Shown here piece after piece: positions 1-5,384 of a DNA stretch of 14,015 nucleotides. Origin of the DNA: Bacillota bacterium (GTDB lineage Bacteria; Bacillota; Clostridia; Christensenellales; UMGS416); NCBI GenBank assembly GCA_023428265.1, contig JAEYYW010000076.1:1-14015 (forward strand), in the 5' to 3' direction. Below the pieces are notes generated by a model. That model saw only the letters and a program-made list of their open reading frames with translations, had not been told where the DNA came from and ran no database searches. The translations under genes and the position numbers were made by a program. Each line of letters begins with the position of its first letter. Position 1 is the first letter of the stretch.

Positions 1-414
1 TATAACATGTCCGGCTTTCTGTATGGTGAAGGGTTTCTGCACACAGAAGACGGAAAGCACTATGTGTACATCAATCACCATGAAGACACCGCGCACCTGG
101 AGGTAGCGGTAATTCTCACGAAACTCATTGGAAGCGACACGCTGGAACCTAGGATGACCATGTGCTTCAACAAAGTGTTCGGGGCAACCTGCGACCTGGT
201 GAACGGCACTGCCCTTGACGCTTATCATTATGCAACTGCGTGCCTTTCCTGCGGCTCGCGGGAGCTGGAGCCGGTGCCTGGCTCGGATGTAATGGCGGTT
301 GTCGATTTCCCCAGGGTAACCCATGACGGCTGGCACAGGCTGAGTGGGCAGGAAAAAGAGGATTTGATATGGCAGGAGCTGAAGAGGAAGGGGTGCCTTC
401 CCGCCACTGAATGA
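1..414 (+). CDS. Zinc-ribbon-like hypothetical protein, copy 1 (5' end outside window)
   Basis: The reading frame is open from base 1 and the first visible residues (Y-N-M-S-G-F-L-Y-G) align with the interior of the complete paralogue at 455-937. The ATG at base 7 is therefore internal and the true start lies upstream of the window. About 137 residues are visible, ending at TGA 412-414. One CxxC pair (CLSC) is seen near the middle; by analogy with the paralogue a second CxxC pair should sit in the missing N-terminus, together making a four-cysteine metal site. The C-terminus carries a charged helical stretch (LSGQEKEDLI...KGC) shared with copy 2. I do not recognise a named family, and no catalytic motif is visible. 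A small zinc-binding, perhaps regulatory or protein-binding, role is inference only. It is followed 40 bp later by its paralogue. Confidence 0.75.
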   Translation, partial: YNMSGFLYGEGFLHTEDGKHYVYINHHEDTAHLEVAVILTKLIGSDTLEPRMTMCFNKVFGATCDLVNGTALDAYHYATACLSCGSRELEPVPGSDVMAVVDFPRVTHDGWHRLSGQEKEDLIWQELKRKGCLPATE

Positions 415-437
415 GGCAGCCCAGCAAGAGACTGATG

Positions 438-443
438 AGGAGG
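438..443 (+). promoter_or_regulatory. Shine-Dalgarno AGGAGG deciding the start of zinc-ribbon copy 2
   Basis: AGGAGG lies 11 nt before the ATG at 455. The in-frame GTG at 443 overlaps its last base, so GTG cannot be the start served by this site. ATG 455 is chosen. Confidence 0.6.
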
Positions 444-454
444 TGGCGCGCGCG

Positions 455-937
455 ATGAAGGAGATTGATTTCACTGTAGACAGAGCGATATTTACATGCC
501 TCAATTGTGGTGCAAAGCGTGATGTTTACTATACATCAGGATTTCTCTATGGAGTTGGCTTGTTCAATACTGAGGATGGTAAGTATTACGCCTATATTAA
601 CCATTTTGATAATTCTGCCACTGATGAAGTCAAGCAAATCCTTTTGAATATGCTTGGAAACGACATTGATAAGTATTATCAATCCAATTGGTTCAAGAAG
701 GTGTTCGGCGTTTCCTGCGACCCGGTGAACGGCGTGAACATCGATGCGGAGAATGACAGGAGCGCATGCATTGCCTGCGGCTCCGATCAACTTGAGCGGG
801 ATCCGGGGCCGGATGAGATCGTAACGGTCAGGTTTCCTGTGGTCACCCACGAGAACTGGGACAGGCTGAGTGGGCAGGAGAAAGAGGATTTGATACGGCA
901 GGAGTTGAGGAGGAAGGGGTGCCTCTCGTTAGAATAA
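455..937 (+). CDS. Zinc-ribbon-like hypothetical protein, copy 2
   Basis: This 160-residue protein starts MKEIDFTVDRAIFTCLNC. It has two CxxC pairs, one at residues 15-18 (CLNC) and one about 90 residues later (CIAC), a spacing and context consistent with a split four-cysteine zinc ribbon. It aligns over most of its length with copy 1 at 1-414; shared blocks include SGFLYG, NTEDGK-like, KKVFG and the C-terminal LSGQEKEDLI. The last 65 bp of strong match (860-924) differ at only 5 positions from copy 1 (334-398), whereas the first half (about 481-700) is clearly more AT-rich and diverged. No membrane segment, signal peptide or catalytic motif is seen and the family is not recognised. It sits directly downstream of copy 1, so co-transcription is likely. 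Function is unknown; I treat it as cargo rather than virion structure. Confidence 0.75.
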   Translation: MKEIDFTVDRAIFTCLNCGAKRDVYYTSGFLYGVGLFNTEDGKYYAYINHFDNSATDEVKQILLNMLGNDIDKYYQSNWFKKVFGVSCDPVNGVNIDAENDRSACIACGSDQLERDPGPDEIVTVRFPVVTHENWDRLSGQEKEDLIRQELRRKGCLSLE

Positions 938-990
938 CTAAGGCATTAAGCAACTGATGAAGCCACCGCTGGCTGTGAAACACTTCTGAC

Positions 991-1012
991 TGTGGGCAGC
1001 ACAGCCCCCACA
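991..1012 (+). other. Short hairpin between zinc-ribbon gene and lipoprotein promoter
   Basis: TGTGGG (991-996) and CCCACA (1007-1012) form a perfect 6-bp stem with a 10-nt loop. There is no following T-run, so it is a poor intrinsic terminator. It lies 8 bp before the -35 box of the next gene and could separate the two transcription units or bind a regulator. Confidence 0.3.
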
Positions 1013-1019
1013 TTGGCGA

Positions 1020-1048
1020 TTGACAGCAATTTCCATAACCGTTATATT
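1020..1048 (+). promoter_or_regulatory. Near-consensus sigma-A promoter of the lipoprotein gene
   Basis: TTGACA (1020-1025) is a perfect -35 box, followed by exactly 17 nt and TATATT (1043-1048), a 5/6 match to the -10 consensus. Transcription would start around 1055, giving a leader of about 28 nt with AGGAGG at 1070-1075 before the ATG at 1083. The geometry is ideal for housekeeping sigma factor. It implies the lipoprotein can be expressed independently of the phage late operon. Confidence 0.7.
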
Positions 1049-1082
1049 GATGATATCCCATGATGATGCAGGAGGCCGCGCC

Positions 1083-1796
1083 ATGCACCGCAACCGGCTT
1101 TTCGTCCTGGCAAGCATCCTTACAGCGCTGCTCTGCCTCTGCTCCTGCGCCGGGCCGGAGGGGGTCGCTGTGGTCTATGCCACGCCGCTGCCCAACCCCA
1201 TTTATGAGGAGGCAGACCGAGCGCAGTTTTCGATGGCTTACCCATTGGATGATTTAGTCGGCAAATTCATCTTCAAAGGAAAGATCGACCGGGTGCAAGA
1301 GATCAACCTGAGCCTAGATGCAACGGGGGAGGACAGCCGATGGGATGAGTGGCACTCTGTTTGTGATGTGACGGTGCTTAATACTTTATATGGCGATGCC
1401 CCAGATAAGAAAGAGTCGGTCAAGGTGCTGTTTGGACAATCGTCAAGGCGTTTTGACAAATCTGGGTTTGCACTTGTGGAGGGGCAGGAGTATTACTTCA
1501 TTTCCTATGTGATCACCGAGTATGACAGAACCAACATGAACCCTATCCACAATTACGCTGACGTGATTGGTGGCGTGTATTATGACATTTTCCCAGTGAG
1601 CGATGGAGTGGTCCGCTACCAGGGGTGGAAGTTTGAGGGAGCGCAGGTGCTGGGCAAGAAAGACCCCACCGCGAAGCTGAAACATGAGGATCTTTGCACC
1701 ATTGACGAGGATGACTTTTTGAAGCAGTTCACCGCGATGATCGAGGCGGCGAAGACCAAAGCGGAGGCCAGCGCAACCGGGACAGCGGGGCGGTAA
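1083..1796 (+). CDS. Predicted secreted lipoprotein (cargo/moron candidate)
   Basis: The 237-residue protein begins with a lipoprotein signal peptide: basic MHRNR, a hydrophobic core (LFVLASILTALLCL), then Cys22 in the context L-C-S-C followed by AGPEG. Cysteine at lipobox -2 is slightly unusual. The start is ATG 1083, 7 nt after AGGAGG at 1070-1075; an in-frame extension to 1020 would run through the promoter and bury the signal peptide. The mature part contains beta-strand-rich blocks (FIFKGKIDRV, VCDVTVLNTLYGD, VKVLFG, LVEGQEYYFISYV), a pattern reminiscent of bacterial OB/NTR-like secreted proteins; that resemblance is weak. The C-terminal about 40 residues are charged and helical. It would be anchored outside the membrane. 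Own promoter, host-type signal and position next to the phage head genes fit a lysogenic-conversion gene, but its function is not recognised. Confidence 0.8.
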   Translation: MHRNRLFVLASILTALLCLCSCAGPEGVAVVYATPLPNPIYEEADRAQFSMAYPLDDLVGKFIFKGKIDRVQEINLSLDATGEDSRWDEWHSVCDVTVLNTLYGDAPDKKESVKVLFGQSSRRFDKSGFALVEGQEYYFISYVITEYDRTNMNPIHNYADVIGGVYYDIFPVSDGVVRYQGWKFEGAQVLGKKDPTAKLKHEDLCTIDEDDFLKQFTAMIEAAKTKAEASATGTAGR

Positions 1797-1854
1797 GCTA
1801 CCGTATACACATCTGAACACCTATTGCTGGCCAGGGCGGAGCTATTTGGACTGA

Positions 1855-1903
1855 ACTCCCCCTGTCGCCCGGCGGCGACATCCCCCTCAATGAGGGGGAC
1901 AAG
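1855..1903. repeat. Interspersed double-hairpin palindromic repeat, copy A
   Basis: Two adjacent hairpins: TGTCGCC/GGCGACA (1863-1869/1874-1880) and TCCCCCTC/GAGGGGGA (1881-1888/1892-1899). The sequence matches the left arm of the element at 4849-4964 closely: both begin ACTCCCCCTGTC and end GAGGGGGACAAG or near-identical. The first stem differs by a compensatory pair (G-C here, A-T there). It lies 58 bp after the lipoprotein stop. A clear right arm like that of copy B is not present here. Confidence 0.7.
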
Positions 1904-1973
1904 TTCATTCCTTTCCGTTTGAGGAGCACCGCTCAAGTTCGAGAGGCGACGAAACATGCCCATTACGCTTCCT

Positions 1974-2008
1974 GCCCCCTCCTTTGATTCCCTCAAGGGA
2001 AAGGGGGC
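1974..2008 (+). terminator. Long hairpin, candidate transcription terminator after lipoprotein gene
   Basis: An outer stem GCCCCCT (1974-1980)/AGGGGGC (2002-2008) encloses an inner stem TTCCCT (1988-1993)/AGGGAA (1996-2001) with a 2-nt loop; seven unpaired bases sit on the left side. It is followed by TATCCTTTT, a modest U-tract. It lies between the lipoprotein gene and the promoter at 2061, where a terminator would be expected. It could equally be a degenerate half of the palindromic repeat at 1855. Confidence 0.4.
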
Positions 2009-2060
2009 TATCCTTTTGCGCAATGCAACGAAGAGAACAATCTTTCGTCGTGTACAAACA

Positions 2061-2090
2061 TTGACACCTTTTCTTTATCTGTAATACACT
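2061..2090 (+). promoter_or_regulatory. Candidate promoter for the head gene cluster
   Basis: TTGACA (2061-2066) is a perfect -35 box. TACACT (2085-2090) at 18-nt spacing matches 4/6 of the -10 consensus and is preceded by TGTAA. Transcription would begin near 2097, giving a leader of about 155 nt before the scaffold gene at 2254. The 2091-2241 leader has no clear hairpin or ORF. Whether the late operon starts here or is read from upstream cannot be told. Confidence 0.45.
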
Positions 2091-2241
2091 GATCCCGCAA
2101 ACGAAGCACATCTTCATTTCACACTGTTTTCGAAATTACCCAAACAATCCAACCCAAATCATTCACGAGCTTACCCGGAGGAACAGGCCCAGGCCTGCCC
2201 ACCGGCGTGGTTTGACAACGCGGAAAGGCGCGAAAACCGAC

Positions 2242-2247
2242 AGGAGG
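2242..2247 (+). promoter_or_regulatory. Shine-Dalgarno AGGAGG deciding the scaffold gene start
   Basis: AGGAGG directly abuts ATG 2248 (zero spacing) and lies 6 nt before ATG 2254. An in-frame TTG at 2212 lies further upstream without a comparable site. ATG 2254 has the normal spacing and is chosen. Confidence 0.65.
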
Positions 2248-2253
2248 ATGGAC

Positions 2254-3135
2254 ATGGACAAACGCAAACCGGTCGATCAGAAACAGAAGGCCGAAGAAGA
2301 GGTCGCGCTGATGGAAGCCCAGGGGCCGGGGCGGGACGACGCCGCCCAGAACGATTACTACCGCTCGCAGAAGGAAGTGGACGCGGCCTTTGCCCGAAGG
2401 CTCGCTGCTGCCCGCAGGAAGTGGAGCCGCGACGGGGCTCCGGGCCCGCAGGCCGGCCCGCCCATGATGGCCATGCCCGCCGCAGCCGAACCGGCGGCCC
2501 AGCCGCAGGCTCCGGCGTTGCTTTCGCAGATGGCGGCGCAGGCCCAGGGCATGCAGCAAGCCGCCCCACAGATGGCCGGCATGGGGTTGACCCCCGGCGC
2601 CATGGGCCCGGCAGCCCCCGGTGCAATGCCGCAGATGCCGATGGGCCAGCTGCCGGAAAACCCGGCCGGTGCGGCGGTGGGCCAAGGCCCGCAGGCAATC
2701 CCGATGGCTCCCGGCATGGCTGCTGCTCCTGGTGGGATGGATCCCAATGGGGTGGGCATGGCCGGCGCCGACGGCCTGAACCGCATGGCGCTCAGGCTGC
2801 TGGCCGAGGAGGCGGACATCCAGCGGGTGTTCCCCGGTTTTGACCTGGAGAGCTTCCTGGCCTCCGATGAGGGCGTGCGCGATGCACTCTTGCAGGGCAG
2901 GAGCCTGTGGTCGGTGTTTGCCGGCGTGTATGGCAGCATGGTGCGCCAGCAGGCTGAGGCCGAGGCGCTGGAGCGGGTGCGCAGCCGCAACGACGCCGTG
3001 CCCGACGTGCTGCGGGCCGGGGGCGCCGCCGGGGCCGCCGCGCCGGACTATGCCAACATGCCCAGCGACCAGTTCAACCGCCTGCGCAAGCAATATGAGG
3101 AGCAGATCAGGATGGGGAAGACGGTCAGGCCGTGA
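2254..3135 (+). CDS. Putative capsid scaffolding / head assembly protein
   Basis: The 293-residue product has three parts. Residues 1 to about 55 are highly charged and helical (KRKPVDQKQKAEEEVALMEA, then ...FARRLAAARRKW). Residues about 60-170 are low-complexity, rich in Met, Pro, Ala, Gly and Gln. Residues about 170-293 form a helical domain with LLAEEADIQRVFPGFDLESF, a run of basic residues (ERVRSRND), PDVLRAGG, and a tail NMPSDQFNRLRKQYEEQIRMG. This organisation, and especially the (Y/F)PxFDLE block plus the C-terminal DxF..L....R.G tail, resembles proteins I know from just upstream of N4-gp56 capsid genes in clostridial phages, taken to be scaffolds. The capsid gene follows after 227 bp, supporting the role. 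The Met/Pro-rich middle is unusually long and probably disordered. No protease motif is seen. Exact family assignment is not verified. Confidence 0.65.
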   Translation: MDKRKPVDQKQKAEEEVALMEAQGPGRDDAAQNDYYRSQKEVDAAFARRLAAARRKWSRDGAPGPQAGPPMMAMPAAAEPAAQPQAPALLSQMAAQAQGMQQAAPQMAGMGLTPGAMGPAAPGAMPQMPMGQLPENPAGAAVGQGPQAIPMAPGMAAAPGGMDPNGVGMAGADGLNRMALRLLAEEADIQRVFPGFDLESFLASDEGVRDALLQGRSLWSVFAGVYGSMVRQQAEAEALERVRSRNDAVPDVLRAGGAAGAAAPDYANMPSDQFNRLRKQYEEQIRMGKTVRP

Positions 3136-3141
3136 TGCTAT

Positions 3142-3164
3142 GTACTTTTGCGTGCCAAAAGTAC
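3142..3164. repeat. Perfect 9-bp hairpin after scaffold gene
   Basis: GTACTTTTG (3142-3150) and CAAAAGTAC (3156-3164) pair perfectly around the 5-nt loop CGTGC, 6 bp after the scaffold stop codon. It resembles common intergenic palindromes of Bacillota genomes. No T-run follows on either strand, so termination is doubtful; an mRNA 3'-end stabiliser or the edge of the element at 3175-3320 is possible. Confidence 0.6.
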
Positions 3165-3174
3165 CAAAACCCAC

Positions 3175-3320
3175 GGGGGATGGCAAGTTCCTGAGACCTC
3201 GAACAAAGCCATCCAGGGCTAACCTCGGACAACTCGTCGGGCGGGTTGCGCCCTCCTCACACAGTCCCTCGGTTTACGCCCTTCCTGGCTTTTCATCGAG
3301 GGGGAACTTGCAAATCCCCC
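3175..3320. repeat. Long folded palindrome (MITE-like), 146 bp
   Basis: The ends are inverted repeats: the left end reads GGGGGATGGCAAGTTCC (3175-3191) and the right end, on the opposite strand, reads GGGGGATTTGCAAGTTCC (3303-3320). Inside, a second imperfect pair exists: CAAAGCCATCCAGGGC on the left against GCCCTTCCTGGCTTTT on the right, then a centre containing GGGCGGGTTGCGCCC. The whole element could fold back on itself. No ORF of its own is credible. It occupies nearly all of the 227-bp gap between scaffold and capsid genes. A non-autonomous mobile element or structured RNA are both possible; no target-site duplication was recognised with confidence. Confidence 0.6.
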
Positions 3321-3362
3321 GGACCCCCTAAAGAGACGACTTTCTATCAAGGAGGACTATGA

Positions 3363-4577
3363 ATGGCTTATAACACCAATCTGACCACTGCAAGCGGCTT
3401 GTCGCCGGAAATGCAGACCTACTACGACCGCCAGCTGCTGGAGAGCATGAAGCCCAAGCTGGTGCACTATGAATATGCGCAGAAGCGCCCCTACAAGCGC
3501 CAGAACGGCAAAATGGTGAGCTTCCGCAAGTGGACGCCCTTTCCCGCGGTGACCACGGCGCTCACCGAAGGCGTGATCCCCGACGGGCAGGCGCTGGAGA
3601 GCACCGAGATCACCGCCACGGTGGCCGGTTACGGCGGCTATGTGGCCGTCTCCGACCTGCTGGATCTGACGGCCATTGACCCTGTGATTTCCGACGCGGT
3701 GGACCTGATGGCCGACCAGGGCGCCCTCTCCGTGGACACGATCATCCGCGACGCGCTGCACAGCACCGGCACCAACGTGATGTATGCCAACGGCAAAGCC
3801 GGCCGGTCGCTGCTGCTGAGCACCGACGTGCTCTCCACCGCCGACATCCGCAAAGCCGCCCGGCTCTTGAAGAAGAACAAGGCGCTGCCCTTTGTGCGCG
3901 GCGGCAAGAGCTACTATGTGGCCATTGTGGGCCCGGACACCACCTATGACCTGCAAAGCGATGAGCTGTGGCAGGATGTGGCCAAATATCAGGACGCTGA
4001 GGCCATCTTCTCCGGCGAAATCGGCAGGCTGTTCGGTGTGATCTTTGTGGAGACCAGCGAGGCCAAGGTGAACAAGCCCGCGACGCTGCCCGGCAATGTG
4101 AACGGACTGCTGCACGGAAAGGAATCTGGCTCCTACAACGCGGCCACAAAGACCCTCACGCTGGCCGAGCCGCTGAGCAGCGAGCAGGCAACGGCTTTTG
4201 CCGGCCGCAAGGTCAGCATCGGCATCACTGCCGACTACACCGACGTGGTGGCCTCCGCCGTGGCCGGCGCCGCAGGGCAGGCAAAGCTTGTTCTGACGAC
4301 TGGGTATTCTGGAGACGCTGCCGAACTGGATGGCAGGGAGATCCGGCCCGGTGAGGCCAGCACCGGCGCGACGCTGGTGCTCGGCCAGAACGCTTATGGC
4401 GTGGTGGACATTGAGGGCAGCAGCCGCCCCCGCGCCGTGGTGAAAACGCCCGGCGACTCCGGCACCAGCGACCCGCTGGAGCAGATCAGCACCGTGGGCT
4501 GGAAGGTGGATGCCTTCGCGGTGAAGGTGCTGCAGCAGGGCTTCATGGTCCGGATCGAGCACGGGATCAGCAACTAG
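3363..4577 (+). CDS. Major capsid protein, N4-gp56 family
   Basis: This 404-residue protein shows the hallmarks of the N4-gp56 HK97-fold capsid family. The N-terminus has MAYNTNLTTASGLSPEM and TYYDRQLLESMKPKLVHYEY; then comes K.G..V.FRKW.PFPAVT.LTEG..PDG, a TVAGYGGYVAVSDLLDLTAID helix, LLKKNKALPF, and a C-terminal GQNAYGVVDIEG...DPLEQISTVGWKVDAFAVKVLQQGFMVRIEHG block (the DPL begins at residue 370). Hundreds of copies would form the icosahedral head. Residues about 237-333, between SEAKV and TGATLVLG, look like an extra domain compared with how I remember typical members. Start choice: AAGGAGG at 3349-3355 precedes two ATGs; ATG 3359 reaches a stop after four codons, while ATG 3363 (7-nt spacing) opens the gene. 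No protease-cleaved pro-region is evident. Confidence 0.9.
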   Translation: MAYNTNLTTASGLSPEMQTYYDRQLLESMKPKLVHYEYAQKRPYKRQNGKMVSFRKWTPFPAVTTALTEGVIPDGQALESTEITATVAGYGGYVAVSDLLDLTAIDPVISDAVDLMADQGALSVDTIIRDALHSTGTNVMYANGKAGRSLLLSTDVLSTADIRKAARLLKKNKALPFVRGGKSYYVAIVGPDTTYDLQSDELWQDVAKYQDAEAIFSGEIGRLFGVIFVETSEAKVNKPATLPGNVNGLLHGKESGSYNAATKTLTLAEPLSSEQATAFAGRKVSIGITADYTDVVASAVAGAAGQAKLVLTTGYSGDAAELDGREIRPGEASTGATLVLGQNAYGVVDIEGSSRPRAVVKTPGDSGTSDPLEQISTVGWKVDAFAVKVLQQGFMVRIEHGISN

Positions 4578-4610
4578 CCCTCATCTCCCGACCCCCTCCC
4601 CCAGAGATAG

Positions 4611-4674
4611 AAACCCTCACCCCCATTCCCCCTCCCCCATGGGATTGGGGGAGGGGGAGGGATGAATTGGGTTT
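4611..4674. repeat. C-rich/G-rich inverted repeat after capsid gene
   Basis: A 12-bp perfect stem CCCCCTCCCCCA (4628-4639)/TGGGGGAGGGGG (4646-4657) with a 6-nt loop lies within longer imperfect arms of about 29 nt running from AAACCC (4611-4616) to GGGTTT (4669-4674). It starts 33 bp after the capsid stop. The G strand also has runs of 5, 5, 3 and 3 G, compatible with a quadruplex. It could act as a transcript end or attenuator but has no U-tract directly after the stem. Confidence 0.65.
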
Positions 4675-4695
4675 GTTGGGCAATAAGCCATGAGC

Positions 4696-4717
4696 GGGCC
4701 GGGACAGAGCCCGGCCC
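4696..4717. repeat. GC-rich hairpin, perfect 8-bp stem
   Basis: GGGCCGGG (4696-4703), loop ACAGAG, CCCGGCCC (4710-4717). It is the second of four successive palindromes in the 442-bp gap after the capsid gene. It is followed by CTACC rather than T residues, so it is not a standard intrinsic terminator. Confidence 0.6.
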
Positions 4718-4772
4718 CTACCGGAAGGTCTCCACCTCAATTTGGGTGCTGGGTGTAGCCCTGCATAATGCT

Positions 4773-4825
4773 CCCCTTCCCCCGACGGTAGCCAGGTAAG
4801 ACCTAAAGGCTGGACGGGGGAGGGG
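4773..4825. repeat. Nested inverted repeat
   Basis: Outer arms CCCCTTCCCCCG (4773-4784) and CGGGGGAGGGG (4815-4825) enclose an inner hairpin AGCC-AGGT (4790-4797), loop AAG, ACCT (4801-4804), then GGCT (4808-4811) with a 3-nt bulge. Third palindrome of the post-capsid gap. Confidence 0.55.
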
Positions 4826-4839
4826 TAGGGGGTGGGGGG
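4816..4839 (+). other. Potential G-quadruplex on the coding strand
   Basis: Four G-runs of 5, 4, 5 and 6 bases are separated by loops of only 1, 2 and 1 nt (A, TA, T). This is a strong parallel quadruplex motif both in DNA and in the late mRNA. It overlaps the right arm of the 4773-4825 inverted repeat, so the two structures would compete. Confidence 0.5.
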
Positions 4840-4848
4840 ATGCAGATA

Positions 4849-4964
4849 ACTCCCCCTGTCACCTACGGTGACATCCCCCTCAGGAGGGGGACAAGTACAC
4901 CTTGTTCAGAATTCTCCTTGCCTCCCTCCTGAGGGAGGTGCCGCCTTCAGGCGGCGGAGGGAGT
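4849..4964. repeat. Interspersed palindromic repeat, copy B, with two inverted 47-bp arms
   Basis: The left arm (4849-4895) and the right arm (4918-4964) are approximate reverse complements of each other, both starting ACTCCC when read inward. Each arm contains two hairpins: TGTCACC/GGTGACA (4857-4863/4867-4873) and TCCCCCT/AGGGGGA (4874-4880/4885-4891) on the left; CCTCCCTC/GAGGGAGG (4921-4928/4931-4938) and GCCGCC/GGCGGC (4940-4945/4950-4955) on the right. The left arm is the counterpart of copy A at 1855-1903. This is an inverted-repeat, MITE- or REP-like element, a type I associate with gut Clostridia genomes. No transposase is present. Confidence 0.7.
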
Positions 4965-5019
4965 TGTTTTCCACTTTGACCACTCAGGGCTTTGCCCTAT
5001 TTGAAAACAGGAGGACACC

Positions 5020-5340
5020 ATGGCACGAAATGTGAACACCACCAAGGGAGCCGCAAAGACCGAGGCCGCGCAGCAGGCCGCCGCGCCGGTCAGGCAGGAA
5101 ACGCTGGAGCAGGGCGTGGAGCGCATCCGCGAAGTGTTTCGCCAGGCAAGAAAAATGGACATCCGCATCACGGCGCTCGATGGCGCGGACCGGCTGGGCA
5201 ACGTGATTGAGGGCGGCGTGAACGGCTACATGTTTGCACTGAAGCGCGGCGAAGACATCGCCAATGTGCCCGAGCCGATCCTGGAGGTGCTGAAGAACGC
5301 AGGCATTGCCTACACGGAGCTCTCCGGCTGGAAGGACTGA
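5020..5340 (+). CDS. Small phage structural-module protein, unknown function
   Basis: The 106-residue product starts at ATG 5020 with AGGAGG at 5009-5014. The first 30 residues are Ala/Thr/Gln-rich and probably disordered; a helix follows (LEQGVERIREVFRQARKM), then a compact beta-rich end with VNGYMFALKRGEDIANVP and EPILEVLKNAGI. The tail pattern (a short hydrophobic strand, a charged loop, V-P-E, then a helix ending in LKNAG) is common among small proteins encoded after capsid genes in tailed phages. I do not know an assigned function; a head decoration or head-completion role would fit the position between capsid and adaptor genes but is inference. No Cys, no membrane segment. The gene is preceded by 442 bp of repeat-rich non-coding DNA and followed 44 bp later by the adaptor candidate. 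Confidence 0.65.
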   Translation: MARNVNTTKGAAKTEAAQQAAAPVRQETLEQGVERIREVFRQARKMDIRITALDGADRLGNVIEGGVNGYMFALKRGEDIANVPEPILEVLKNAGIAYTELSGWKD

Positions 5341-5384
5341 CAGAAACATGCCGCCGGGCCGCTGCCCGAGGAAAGGATGAGGAC

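Noticed and set aside
1020..1082. N-terminal extension of the lipoprotein from an upstream start
   Set aside because: The extension covers the -35/-10 promoter and would bury the signal peptide; AGGAGG at 1070-1075 fits ATG 1083.
2119..3186. 355-residue open frame on the minus strand over the scaffold gene
   Set aside because: It is a shadow of a GC-rich coding strand: no ribosome binding site, composition rich in His/Arg/Gly/Pro, and it runs through the hairpin at 3142. The plus-strand gene has a good start and family-like ends.
3357..4562. 401-residue open frame on the minus strand over the capsid gene
   Set aside because: Fully antisense to a clear N4-gp56 capsid protein; its His/Gly/Ala/Val-rich product is typical of the complement of GC3-rich codons.
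4849..4964. Prophage attachment site or insertion sequence
   Set aside because: No integrase or transposase is nearby and the element is an internal palindrome shared in part with 1855-1903; a small non-autonomous repeat explains it better.
4976..5003. Weak promoter-like TTGACC ... TATTTG before the 106-residue gene
   Set aside because: Spacing of 16 nt and only partial -10 match; a small hairpin AGGGC/GCCCT occupies the spacer. Not enough to call.
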